A stretch of DNA of 64,000 nt, taken from the NCBI RefSeq assembly GCF_001280435.1, contig NZ_LBIP01000021.1, forward strand, positions 62,001 to 126,000, read 5' to 3'. A program made the translations under genes and the position numbers. Under the pieces are notes generated by a model that searched no databases, had not been told where the DNA came from, and saw only the letters and a list, made by a program, of their open reading frames with translations. Source of the stretch: Mangrovimonas xylaniphaga (GTDB taxonomy: Bacteria; Bacteroidota; Bacteroidia; Flavobacteriales; Flavobacteriaceae). How positions within the stretch are numbered: position 1 is the stretch's first letter; every line of letters begins with the position of its first letter. Of this stretch, positions 1-8,815 are shown one piece after another.

Positions 1-234
1 GGCGCCTTGGTCCTCACCAATGGCAATAATCACCACATCGGTATCTTTAAGCGGAAGCCCCGATACGGTGGACTCGTCTGTAGCATCCATGCAAATGGTA
101 TGGGAAATTCGTTCTTTGAACAAGTCTACTTTGGTCATTCGGCTGTCAATGCCAATGACCTCATTGCCTTGAGAAGTTAATTTTTCGGCCAATGACGCCC
201 CAAAATTTCCTAAGCCTACAACAATATATTTCAT
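1..234 (-). CDS. KtrA/TrkA-type potassium uptake regulatory subunit (partial, N-terminus only)
   Basis: Only the first 78 codons are in the window; the gene runs off the left edge. The product starts MKYIVVGLGNFGASLAEKL, a Rossmann-fold nucleotide-binding start with the GxGxFG glycine pattern. It continues with an acidic residue after the second beta strand (IGIDSR) and the strand VVIIAIGED, typical of RCK/TrkA-N domains. RCK proteins bind NAD(H) or adenine nucleotides on the cytoplasmic face and gate the membrane pore subunit. The gene lies 11 bp downstream of trkH on the same strand, so the two are very likely one operon coding for a complete Ktr/Trk K+ uptake system. The C-terminal half cannot be judged. 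Confidence 0.9.
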   Translation of the reverse strand, partial: MKYIVVGLGNFGASLAEKLTSQGNEVIGIDSRMTKVDLFKERISHTICMDATDESTVSGLPLKDTDVVIIAIGEDQGA

Positions 235-245
235 GACTACACTAT

Positions 246-1994
246 TTAGTTAATTGTAATTTCTTCGCTTGGGTAGCGATAGTTTTTATGTTTGATTTTT
301 TTGAAAACGGCCACAATAATGGAGAGCATACTAACCCTACCAATAAACATAATGGCAACAACAATAAGTTTGCTAGGAGTACTCAAACTTCCGGTAATGC
401 CCAAACTTAAACCAACAGTACTGTAGGCCGAAAAGCTTTCAAAAGCAATATTCAACAGACCTTTTTCTGGGTCGAAGACCGTAATGAGCATGATGCCTGT
501 ACCAATCACAATTAAGGATAGGGCAATGGTAGCAAAGGCTCTTTTTACGGAAATATCTGCAATTTCCCTTCTATAGACTTCAATACGCTGTTTTCCTTTG
601 GCTAAACTCAAAATATTAAGTGTGGCAATAGCAAAAGTGCTGGTTTTAATACCACCACCCGTAGAGGCGGGGGAAGCTCCAATCCACATCAGTAAAAAGG
701 TGATCATCACTGTTGGAAAGGCCAAGGCCTTCATGTCTACGGCATTAAATCCTGCAGTTCTTGGAGTAGTTGCGCCAAATAGGGCATTCACCAGTTTTCC
801 GTATAGGGAATGTTCTGCCAAAGTATGGTGGTATTCCAAAATGAAAAACAACACAAAGGCAACCAGGGTAAGAGACATGGTTGTAACCAAGGTAATTCTA
901 CTGTTGATGTTTAGAACCCAAGGCTTGTAGGTTTTGACTTTGGAATTGAAACTGAACAGGTTGATGATTTTATGCTTGATTAAATTAACAATGTTCACCA
1001 CAATAGGGAATCCCAATCCTCCCAACACAAACGTAGCGATAAGCACTAATTGTAGACTGTAATTAAATCTAAAACCGGTATCGTAAATACTGTTGCTCAA
1101 AGTTGAAAAACCCGCATTGCAAAAAGCGGAAATAGCATGGAATATTGAGAAAAAGGCGCGATCTGAAAATCGATCGAACAAGGATTTGTCCAAAGAGAAA
1201 AAGATAAGTATAGCCGCAGCCAATTCCACAATTGTGGTAATGACGATAATATTTTTCAAGGTACTGAATACATCCCCAATTTTTTGGGAATTGGTCATCT
1301 CACTAAGCGTTAACTGATTTTCATAAGTACTACCACCTTTAAAAAAGTAATTGAAATAACTGGCAAATGTTAGGATTCCCAACCCGCCAACTTGTATTAA
1401 AAATAGAATGATGGACTGTCCAAAATGTGTAAAGTAGGTCCCTGTATCTACCACAATCAATCCCGTAACACAAACCGCACTTGTGGAAGTAAACAGGGCA
1501 TCTATGTATGAGATGCCGTTATAAGTGGCTTTGGGTAACATGAGAAGCAGGGCACCCAAGAGAATGATGGTTAAAAAGCTTAGGATGAATAATTGTGCTG
1601 GGTTGAAAAAGGTTCTGGAGAGGTTTAGCTTTTGTTCCGAAAATTCCCTGATAAAGGATAAAATTACCGCCAAAACTACCCAAAGGGGGTTTTCTAAAAT
1701 TAAATCTGTTTTAAACGCTTCCCCAACAAAGAGGTACATGTAAAAAATGTAAAGACTGAAAGCGACAGAAATCACATCGAAAATGGCAACTTTACGCTTG
1801 AACAAGAGTGGGTTTTCAAAGTACCTTGCTGAGGTTGAAACCACGCCTAAGGCAATGACAATAAAGTAAAAAGCATCTATAATTTGTTGTGTAAGAGTAG
1901 CTTTTTGGAAACCGAAGTCAAAAAGAAAGGCAAACATTCCTAAAACGCTTGCCCAAAATGCAGTTGCGTAAAGGTTTTTCAAGTTGTGGTTCAT
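246..1994 (-). CDS. TrkH/KtrB-family potassium uptake pore protein
   Basis: A 582-residue polytopic inner-membrane protein of the SKT (Trk/Ktr/HKT) family that moves K+ inward. The core shows the four pore-loop repeats, recognisable as SAVCVTGLI (about residue 175), AFCNAGFS (about 293), TPRTAGFN (about 410) and YSTVGLSLG (about 535), each with the conserved filter glycine. The first 120 or so residues are extra and hydrophobic (about four membrane segments), making the protein longer than the usual 440-480-residue KtrB; I believe this is common in Bacteroidota homologues. It is followed 11 bp later by the regulatory subunit gene. The start codon lies 4 nt after a TATTTTTG -7 box, so the mRNA may have almost no 5' leader. 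Confidence 0.93.
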   Translation of the reverse strand: MNHNLKNLYATAFWASVLGMFAFLFDFGFQKATLTQQIIDAFYFIVIALGVVSTSARYFENPLLFKRKVAIFDVISVAFSLYIFYMYLFVGEAFKTDLILENPLWVVLAVILSFIREFSEQKLNLSRTFFNPAQLFILSFLTIILLGALLLMLPKATYNGISYIDALFTSTSAVCVTGLIVVDTGTYFTHFGQSIILFLIQVGGLGILTFASYFNYFFKGGSTYENQLTLSEMTNSQKIGDVFSTLKNIIVITTIVELAAAILIFFSLDKSLFDRFSDRAFFSIFHAISAFCNAGFSTLSNSIYDTGFRFNYSLQLVLIATFVLGGLGFPIVVNIVNLIKHKIINLFSFNSKVKTYKPWVLNINSRITLVTTMSLTLVAFVLFFILEYHHTLAEHSLYGKLVNALFGATTPRTAGFNAVDMKALAFPTVMITFLLMWIGASPASTGGGIKTSTFAIATLNILSLAKGKQRIEVYRREIADISVKRAFATIALSLIVIGTGIMLITVFDPEKGLLNIAFESFSAYSTVGLSLGITGSLSTPSKLIVVAIMFIGRVSMLSIIVAVFKKIKHKNYRYPSEEITIN

Positions 1995-1998
1995 GCAA

Positions 1999-2006
1999 CA
2001 AAAATA
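1999..2006 (-). promoter_or_regulatory. candidate -7 promoter box of trkH
   Basis: TATTTTTG on the minus strand matches the Bacteroidota -7 consensus TAnnTTTG. It ends 4 nt before the ATG, so transcription would begin at or next to the start codon. No good -33 TTG is present at 19 bp. Confidence 0.45.
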
Positions 2007-2111
2007 GGTTATTCCTTACTTTATTCATAAGAATGAAACTAGTTTCAATCCACAAAATAATGATACCCTTATGAAGGAGAACTAATGAAGAAATATCTTA
2101 GGTTTTGAGAG

Positions 2112-2735
2112 CTATTTTTTTCTGCCAACAAACCGTATCACAGAACCGATACCGTTGTGGTAAAGCCCTTCATGTAGCGTTACTTCTGTTTCTTCCAATT
2201 CTAAAATTTCATAGTTAGGGAAATCCGATTTCAATTCTTCTTTAGAAAACAATAATGCCAAATCCCCAGGGCCACCAATTTTTGGGTTTCTGTTACGATA
2301 TTCCAAGTGGTTTTTACTAAAGGCTTCCATAATAATATACCCTCCTTTTTTCAACTTTTTGTCAAGTAGTTGGTGGTACTCCGATCTTATATTTGTTGGA
2401 AAATGGGCATACACCAAAGCAATGGCATCAAAGTGTTCATTTGGGAAGTCTAATTCAGGTAAAAGTCCAACTTGGTAGTCTATGGAAACATGATTTTCTT
2501 CGGCCAGTTTTAGGGCTTTCTGTTTGCCTTCAATACTAATATCAAAGGTATGGGCCTTCCAACCAAGTGTTGCTGCATAAACCGAATTTCGGCCTTCTCC
2601 TTCAGCTCCAAAAAGGATGTTTCCCGGTTCTAGTTTTTGTAGTTGAAGCTTTAGAAATTCATTTGGGTTGGTGCCATAGGCGTAGACAGGATCTCTGTAT
2701 CGGTCATTCCAAAGTTGTAACCAAGTATCGGTCAT
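2112..2735 (-). CDS. class I SAM-dependent methyltransferase (TehB-like)
   Basis: A 207-residue cytosolic protein with a seven-stranded Rossmann methyltransferase fold. Motif I is [16 protein letters not shown] (about residues 40-55), followed by the ribose-binding acidic strand end HTFDIS. A motif IV region ([11 protein letters not shown], about 105) and a post-catalytic strand (GGYIIMEAF, about 130) follow. The N-terminal [19 protein letters not shown] resembles TehB/thiopurine-type small methyltransferases acting on small molecules. The substrate cannot be told from the sequence. It stands alone between trkH and ppc, all on the minus strand, with no overlap. Confidence 0.8.
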   Translation of the reverse strand: MTDTWLQLWNDRYRDPVYAYGTNPNEFLKLQLQKLEPGNILFGAEGEGRNSVYAATLGWKAHTFDISIEGKQKALKLAEENHVSIDYQVGLLPELDFPNEHFDAIALVYAHFPTNIRSEYHQLLDKKLKKGGYIIMEAFSKNHLEYRNRNPKIGGPGDLALLFSKEELKSDFPNYEILELEETEVTLHEGLYHNGIGSVIRFVGRKK

Positions 2736-2804
2736 TTTTTATATTGTTAAGTTTGATATTGGCAATATACTTTAGCTAGTGCCTATGTGCAACTAAAAAT
2801 CAAT

Positions 2805-5519
2805 TTAACCTGTTCCTTTCAAGCCTGTAGAAAGGGCATTAATCAAGATTAATAGCTGTACAAGGTAGTAATCGGACTGTTTTGCATCGGTTTCGCGAAT
2901 AGTTCGCCATTTTTTGAGGTAATCTACTTGAAGTTCGCTCAAAGATTTTAAGGCCAACTTTCTTAATTTCATATCTTCCATTTTAGAGATTCGTCTTGTG
3001 GCTACAGGCTCTCCCAAAATGTCGTCTATTTCCTGAAGACAAGAATGGTAGTCGTTGATAATAAGTTCTATCAGCTCTTCTTTGGTTTGCGCATCTTCAA
3101 TGAGCTCCGCAAATTTTTTCATAATGTCTATATCCGAATCCATTAGGTTGGATTCAATCTGGATGAGAAGGTATTTCCAAAATGGCCAGTCTTCGGCAAG
3201 TTTTTTCAATCGCTCATAATCTTTTGGGTGTTCTTGTTGAAATTCATCCAAAGCAGCTCCTAATCCAAACCAACCACTAAGATTGAATCTGGATTGGCTC
3301 CAACTAAATACCCAAGGAATGGAGCGTAAGTCATTCAAGGTGCGTTGCCCTGTCCTACGAGCAGGTCTTGAGCCAATTTTGCTTAGTTCCAAGACATCAA
3401 TAGGTGTGGCATGGGAATATAGGTCCATGAACTTAGGATGATCGAGTAGTTTTCTGTAATTTATTCTGCTCATGTCGGCCAAAGTGTCCATGATATTGTA
3501 AAGTTCGGTGTCTTTGGCTTTAGGAGCAGTTTTCATGGTTTGCCTGGCGGTTCCCGCCATAAACATTTCCAGATTATAGGTTGCCGTAAGGCGGTTGGCG
3601 AACTGATTGGCAATGGTTTCTCCCTGCACCGTCATTTTAATGTGATCGCTCAAGGATCCTGGAGGCATACTGTCTAAAAATCGGTGGACTTTTCCGCCAC
3701 CACGACTAATGGTTCCACCGCGACCATGAAAGAAGCAGACTTTTACACCTAAGGCTTCAGCCGTTTTTGTGAGATTTTCTTCGGCTTTGTAAATGTTCCA
3801 ACGGCTGGTCAGGATTCCTCCATCTTTGTTGCTGTCACTATAGCCCAACATGACTTCTTGTGTAAAACTATCTGAATTATCACGTTGCTGTTTCACAACA
3901 GGGTGGTTTAGGTAGGCCGTTAAAATGTCGGGTCCAGCATTTAAATCGTCAATGGTTTCCAAAAGTGGCGCCACCATAAGTCCAGCATCTTTCAACCCAA
4001 CTTCTCTCAGAAATACATAAACCAAAAGTAAATCGCTTAAGGACCGCGTCATGCTCACAATGATGGAACCAATACCTTCCGTGCCATATAAGTCTACATA
4101 CAGTTTTACTTCCCGAAGGTAGCCTAGAACATTATCTGCTTCAAGACCACAAGAAGTGCCACTAACCAAAAAAGGACGGTTGCTGGTAAGCTCATTATTT
4201 AGAAAGTCCAAACGTTTGTCTTCATCCCATTCACCATAGTTGGAATTTTCATATCCTGAACTTGCCAACATCTGACTGATAGCCTTTTCATGATAGGTAC
4301 TGTTTTGTCTGATATCCAACTTCGCCAAATGAAAACCGAAACATTGAATAAGACGTTCAATAGGAAATAACCATTGCTTGGCCATTTGTTTGGCTCCTAA
4401 ATCTATTAATACCTGTCTCAGTTTTTGAAGTTCCGATAACAAATCATTTGAAGATTTAAAATATCCTGCTTCTCCCAAGGCGTGGTTGTCTATAGTGGTG
4501 TGGTTCAAGCGAACCAATAATAAGTTGACATATTGACGGAAAGGCTCAGACGGGTTTCTATCCACCGCTTTTTGGCCTTCTTCACCAAATAATTTGGCCA
4601 TGGTTTCTATATCCTTTAAAAAGCCCTTTGGAATGGACGTGATATAACTGGAAATACTCAGTTCTGCCGCGAGATCAAAAAGCTGTTCTTGGATGACCTT
4701 AAGGATGGCTTGACGATGTAATCTTAAGGTGGAGGCCGTGAATTGTGGGGTTACAAAAGGATGGCCGTCACGATCGCCACCAACCCAACTACCAAACTTA
4801 ATTACTGGGAAATGTTCTGGCCATTCCAGTAGCTCTGGAGCATACCCCATGGTGGTCCACGCATGCTGCAGGCGTTGGTCTGTTAACCGAACTGCTTCGG
4901 GGAAGACATTTACAAAATAGTGCATTAGGTTGCCTCTTTCATCTTCAAGGCGTGGTTTTTGTAAATAGATTTCACCCGTAAACCACCAGCGCTCCATTAA
5001 ACTGATCATTTCCTGTTTTAATTGGGCTTGTTCCGAAGTTGACCAATTAGGATTTTCTCTTTTAACCAAGAGCAGGTAAAGCTCACGGTGGATGTCCAAT
5101 ACCGTTAGGCGTTTGGCCTCAGTAGGGTGGGCCGTTAAAACGGGCATGACGAGTATTTCTCGTAACTTTTTGGCAATTTTCTCCTCATTCAATCCTTCGG
5201 TTTTCCATTGATGCAGTGTTTCTCCCCAAGAACCGCGTGTTGTTTCAATACCGAATTTTGTTTCAGACTCTCTTCTGTATTGAGTGGCGGCATTTTCTTC
5301 AGCTAAGTTTAATAGTTCAAAACAGATGCCAATAGCTTGGGTCATCTTTTCATTTGAACTATATTTTTTTGCAGCTGCATCTAAATTATCGAAAGGTAAA
5401 ATGTCTACTAAATCTGTTTCGCCAATGGATGCCAACATCTCTTTGAAGACTGACAATAGATACTGGAAATCAAGTTTTATCTTCTCAAATCCCTTTTGTT
5501 GGAGTGATACTTTTGTCAT
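2805..5519 (-). CDS. ppc: phosphoenolpyruvate carboxylase
   Basis: Catalyses PEP + HCO3- to oxaloacetate + phosphate, the main anaplerotic CO2-fixing step. The 904-residue length matches bacterial PEPC. Visible signatures are the catalytic-histidine motif VLTAHPTEA (His131 from the chosen start), the mobile loop FHGRGGTISRGGG, GYSDSNKDGG, QGETIANQF, GSRPARR, the WVFSWSQSRF region, and the C-terminal -TG that ends PEPC inside its active site. The open frame extends 35 codons upstream to a TTG, but that extension has no family similarity, so the ATG giving MTKVSLQQKG is chosen. It diverges from ppdK across 464 bp, linking the two PEP-consuming or PEP-making enzymes. Confidence 0.97.
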   Translation of the reverse strand: MTKVSLQQKGFEKIKLDFQYLLSVFKEMLASIGETDLVDILPFDNLDAAAKKYSSNEKMTQAIGICFELLNLAEENAATQYRRESETKFGIETTRGSWGETLHQWKTEGLNEEKIAKKLREILVMPVLTAHPTEAKRLTVLDIHRELYLLLVKRENPNWSTSEQAQLKQEMISLMERWWFTGEIYLQKPRLEDERGNLMHYFVNVFPEAVRLTDQRLQHAWTTMGYAPELLEWPEHFPVIKFGSWVGGDRDGHPFVTPQFTASTLRLHRQAILKVIQEQLFDLAAELSISSYITSIPKGFLKDIETMAKLFGEEGQKAVDRNPSEPFRQYVNLLLVRLNHTTIDNHALGEAGYFKSSNDLLSELQKLRQVLIDLGAKQMAKQWLFPIERLIQCFGFHLAKLDIRQNSTYHEKAISQMLASSGYENSNYGEWDEDKRLDFLNNELTSNRPFLVSGTSCGLEADNVLGYLREVKLYVDLYGTEGIGSIIVSMTRSLSDLLLVYVFLREVGLKDAGLMVAPLLETIDDLNAGPDILTAYLNHPVVKQQRDNSDSFTQEVMLGYSDSNKDGGILTSRWNIYKAEENLTKTAEALGVKVCFFHGRGGTISRGGGKVHRFLDSMPPGSLSDHIKMTVQGETIANQFANRLTATYNLEMFMAGTARQTMKTAPKAKDTELYNIMDTLADMSRINYRKLLDHPKFMDLYSHATPIDVLELSKIGSRPARRTGQRTLNDLRSIPWVFSWSQSRFNLSGWFGLGAALDEFQQEHPKDYERLKKLAEDWPFWKYLLIQIESNLMDSDIDIMKKFAELIEDAQTKEELIELIINDYHSCLQEIDDILGEPVATRRISKMEDMKLRKLALKSLSELQVDYLKKWRTIRETDAKQSDYYLVQLLILINALSTGLKGTG

Positions 5520-5898
5520 TTTGTACTTATTTGTATTGGTGTTATGTTTGGTTTTGTTCTTAAATATAGCTGTTAATAATGGTTTACAGGAATAATATGA
5601 GCCTAATGAAGGACGAGAAACCAATTTGTAGTTCAGCGATTAAAGATAATGAATTATGTGTGATACTTATTTGATTTTCAGGTTAATAAATTGTGTTTGT
5701 TTGATAATTTCATCTGAAATGATATTTAGTACTTAATCTGAATTTTATACCCACTTAGAAGTTGATTGTATCTAAACCCTATTCTTCTTTAAAAATAAAA
5801 CCCTAACAATAAAAATATTTTCACGGAATATCAATTTGATTCATATTGATTATTAGACTGTTTTCAAATAGATATAAGTAATTAATATCTTCCATTGT

Positions 5899-5912
5899 AT
5901 GATATAAATCAT
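5899..5912. promoter_or_regulatory. candidate CRP/FNR-family activator site upstream of ppdK
   Basis: ATGAT-ATAA-ATCAT is a perfect 5+4+5 dyad that differs from the CRP/FNR-type pattern TTGAT-N4-ATCAA only in the outermost base of each half. Its centre is about 41 bp upstream of the inferred transcription start, a typical class II activator position. This is inference from pattern only. Confidence 0.35.
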
Positions 5913-5915
5913 TTA

Positions 5916-5948
5916 TTGAGCTACTGGTAATGAGTACTTTTATACTCA
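5916..5948 (+). promoter_or_regulatory. candidate ppdK promoter overlapped by a dyad
   Basis: TTG (5916-5918), a 16-bp spacer and TACTTTTA (5935-5942) match the Bacteroidota promoter with one mismatch in the -7 box. The box sits inside an inverted repeat TGAGTA-N6-TACTCA (5931-5948), which could be an operator. The implied leader is about 37 nt. Confidence 0.35.
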
Positions 5949-5983
5949 CAAAGAAGTGTTAAATTTTCTTAAAGATTAATATT

Positions 5984-8710
5984 ATGGAAATAATGGAAGC
6001 AACAAAAACTAGAGTCTACCGGTTCGGAAATAAATCGGCAGATGGCAATAGTACAATGAAAAACCTTTTAGGAGGTAAGGGGGCCAATTTAGCAGAAATG
6101 AGTGCTATTGGTATTCCAGTGCCGCCAGGTTTTACAATCACCACAGAAGTTTGTACGGAGTATAATTTACTGGGTAAGGATACTGTTGTTGATATGATTA
6201 AGGAGGAGGTAGAAGCTTCTATTGCTAATATTGAATCTTTAATGGGAAGTGGCTTCGGAGACAAGGAAAACCCATTATTGGTGTCTGTACGTTCTGGTGC
6301 CAGAGTATCCATGCCAGGGATGATGGATACCGTGTTGAATTTAGGTTTGAATGACGAAGTGGTATTGGGATTGGCCAAAAAAACCAATAACGAACAGTTT
6401 GCATGGGATTCCTACCGTCGTTTTATACAAATGTATGGAGGCGTGGTTTTAGGCATGAAACCGGTATCTAAGGAAGATATCGATCCGTTTGAGGAAATCA
6501 TGGAAAACCTTAAGGAAAAACGCGGTATTCAATTGGATACAGAGTTTACCGTTCAGGATTTAAAGGATTTGGTATACGACTTTAAAGATGCCGTAAGAAA
6601 ACAAACAGGGCACAGTTTCCCAACCAATCCATGGGAACAACTTTGGGGAGCCATTATAGCGGTGTTTAATAGTTGGAATGGAGATAGAGCCGTTTACTAC
6701 AGAAACATGCACGGATATCCAGCCGACTGGGGAACTGCCGTAAATGTTCAGGCTATGGTGTATGGAAACATGGGGAACAACTCTGGAACAGGTGTGTGCT
6801 TTACCCGTGATGCTGGTACCGGTGAAAATGTCTTCAATGGTGAATATCTTATCAATGCCCAAGGAGAAGATGTAGTGGCAGGTGTTAGAACACCACAGCA
6901 AATTACCTTATTAGGATCTAAACGTTGGGCAGAATTAGCTCAAATTACAGAAGAAGAACGAGCAGAAAAATATCCGTCTTTGGAAGAAGTGATGCCAAGT
7001 ATTTTTGCAGAACTCGATGGTTACCAAGAAGTATTGGAACAGCATTATAGAGACATGCAGGATATGGAATTCACCATCCAGGAAGGCAAGTTATGGATTT
7101 TACAGACCAGAAACGGAAAACGTACTGGAGCTGGAATGGTGAAAATTGCTATGGACTTATTGAAAGAGGGCTTAATCAATGAAAAAGAAGCGTTACTTCA
7201 TATAGAGCCAAACAAATTGGATGAATTACTGCACCCAGTATTCGATCCTAAAGCTTTAAAAAGTGCTCATGTAATTGCACAAGGGTTGCCAGCATCTCCT
7301 GGAGCGGCTACTGGAAAAATAGTGTTCTTTGCCGATGAAGCAGCCAAGTTCAAAAACAGTATTTTGGTGCGTATTGAAACCTCTCCGGAAGATTTGGAAG
7401 GAATGCACATTGCCAAAGGTATTTTAACGGCTCGCGGAGGGATGACTTCACATGCGGCAGTGGTAGCCCGTGGTATGGGTAAATGTTGTATTTCAGGAGC
7501 AGGCGCTTTAAAAATCAATTACAAAACAAGAACCTTAACTGTTGATGGTCATGAATACCATGAAGGGGATTGGATCTCTCTAAACGGTTCAACAGGTAAT
7601 ATCATTGAAGGTAAAGTAGAAACTGTAGAACCTGAATTGAGTGGGGAATTTGCAGAATTGATGAGCCTTACCGACAAATATGCCAAAATGAAAGTGCGTA
7701 CCAATGCTGATACACCAAAAGATGCTAAAATAGCGAGAGGTTTCGGAGCAGAAGGTATCGGACTTACCAGAACCGAGCATATGTTCTTTGAAGTGGACAG
7801 AATCAAAGCCATGCGTGAAATGATTTTGGCCGATACCGTAAAAGGTAGAAAGCAAGCGCTACAAGAACTGTTACCAATGCAACGTGAGGATTTTGAAGGA
7901 ATTTTTGAAGCAATGGAAGGTCTTCCTGTAACCATCCGTTTATTGGATCCGCCATTACACGAGTTTGTACCTCACCAATTGGCGACCCAAAAAGAATTGG
8001 CTGAAGAAATGCACATTTCGTTAACCGCAGTTAAGAACAAAGTAGCTGAATTGGAAGAGTTCAACCCAATGCTTGGACATAGAGGATGTAGATTAGGAAA
8101 CACTTATCCAGAGATTACCGAAATGCAAACCCGTGCCATAATTGAAGCAGCGTTGAACTTGAAAGAACGTGGCATTATTTGTCAACCTGAAATTATGGTG
8201 CCTTTAATTGGAACAGTTGAAGAGTTTGTCGCACAGGAAAACATCATCAGAAATACGGCTAACGCCATTTTTGAAGAACGTAATGATAAAGTAGACTATT
8301 TAATCGGTACCATGATAGAAGTGCCTAGAGCAGCCTTGATGGCCGATAAAATTGCCGAGCATGCCGATTTCTTCTCCTTTGGAACCAACGACTTGACTCA
8401 GATGACCTTTGGGTATTCTCGTGACGATGCTGGTAAGTTCTTGCCAATCTACATTGAAAAAGGAATTTTGAAAGTAGATCCTTTTGAAGTCTTGGATCAA
8501 GAAGGAGTAGGACAGCTAGTTCAACTAGGAACTGAAAGAGGTCGTAGCGTAAAACCACAATTAAAAGTGGGTATCTGTGGTGAGCACGGTGGAGAACCAA
8601 GCTCTGTAGAGTTCTGCTACAACACTGGAATGAACTACGTAAGTTGTTCGCCATTTAGAGTGCCAATAGCAAGATTGGTTGCGGCTCAAGCTGCCATTAA
8701 ATCAGCATAA
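5984..8710 (+). CDS. ppdK: pyruvate, phosphate dikinase
   Basis: Reversibly converts pyruvate + ATP + Pi to PEP + AMP + PPi in the cytosol. The 908-residue protein has the full three-domain order: an N-terminal ATP-grasp nucleotide domain (GGKGANLAEMS near residue 30, SVRSGARVSMPGMMDTVLNLG near 105), a central phosphohistidine domain with GGMTSHAAVVARG (His490) and a C-terminal PEP/pyruvate TIM barrel. The barrel contains GFGAEGIGLTRTEHMF, SFGTNDLTQMTFGYSRDD and GICGEHGG (catalytic Cys865). The first ATG is used; a second in-frame ATG lies three codons later (MEIMEATK), so the start is uncertain by 9 nt. It diverges from ppc. Making PEP for PEPC, or running toward pyruvate with PPi, are both possible. 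Confidence 0.97.
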   Translation: MEIMEATKTRVYRFGNKSADGNSTMKNLLGGKGANLAEMSAIGIPVPPGFTITTEVCTEYNLLGKDTVVDMIKEEVEASIANIESLMGSGFGDKENPLLVSVRSGARVSMPGMMDTVLNLGLNDEVVLGLAKKTNNEQFAWDSYRRFIQMYGGVVLGMKPVSKEDIDPFEEIMENLKEKRGIQLDTEFTVQDLKDLVYDFKDAVRKQTGHSFPTNPWEQLWGAIIAVFNSWNGDRAVYYRNMHGYPADWGTAVNVQAMVYGNMGNNSGTGVCFTRDAGTGENVFNGEYLINAQGEDVVAGVRTPQQITLLGSKRWAELAQITEEERAEKYPSLEEVMPSIFAELDGYQEVLEQHYRDMQDMEFTIQEGKLWILQTRNGKRTGAGMVKIAMDLLKEGLINEKEALLHIEPNKLDELLHPVFDPKALKSAHVIAQGLPASPGAATGKIVFFADEAAKFKNSILVRIETSPEDLEGMHIAKGILTARGGMTSHAAVVARGMGKCCISGAGALKINYKTRTLTVDGHEYHEGDWISLNGSTGNIIEGKVETVEPELSGEFAELMSLTDKYAKMKVRTNADTPKDAKIARGFGAEGIGLTRTEHMFFEVDRIKAMREMILADTVKGRKQALQELLPMQREDFEGIFEAMEGLPVTIRLLDPPLHEFVPHQLATQKELAEEMHISLTAVKNKVAELEEFNPMLGHRGCRLGNTYPEITEMQTRAIIEAALNLKERGIICQPEIMVPLIGTVEEFVAQENIIRNTANAIFEERNDKVDYLIGTMIEVPRAALMADKIAEHADFFSFGTNDLTQMTFGYSRDDAGKFLPIYIEKGILKVDPFEVLDQEGVGQLVQLGTERGRSVKPQLKVGICGEHGGEPSSVEFCYNTGMNYVSCSPFRVPIARLVAAQAAIKSA

Positions 8711-8762
8711 ATGTTTAAGTAGATTTGTTTAATAAATTTAATATTGGTTTTTAATTAAATGG

Positions 8763-8794
8763 AAAGCGGTCAAGGATGTATTCTTGACCGCTTT
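8763..8794. terminator. bidirectional terminator between ppdK and purL
   Basis: A perfect 12-bp stem (AAAGCGGTCAAG / CTTGACCGCTTT) with an 8-nt loop, placed between two convergent genes. Confidence 0.8.
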
Positions 8795-8815
8795 ATTTAT
8801 GAAAAATTGTAATTC

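Larger units (their letters stand above)
5520..5983. other. 464-bp AT-rich divergent intergenic region between ppc and ppdK
   Basis: No convincing gene lies here. The right-hand 90 bp hold two dyads and a near-consensus promoter for ppdK, listed separately. No clean TAnnTTTG box for ppc is visible; TATATTTA near 5562-5569 on the minus strand is the nearest match. Confidence 0.6.

Noticed and set aside
5520-5624. N-terminal extension of PEP carboxylase to a TTG at 5624
   Set aside because: The 35 extra residues do not resemble PEPC, start at TTG, and a good ATG follows at 5519.
6016-6387. 123-codon minus-strand open frame in ppdK
   Set aside because: A shadow of the ppdK coding frame with no start context or family features.
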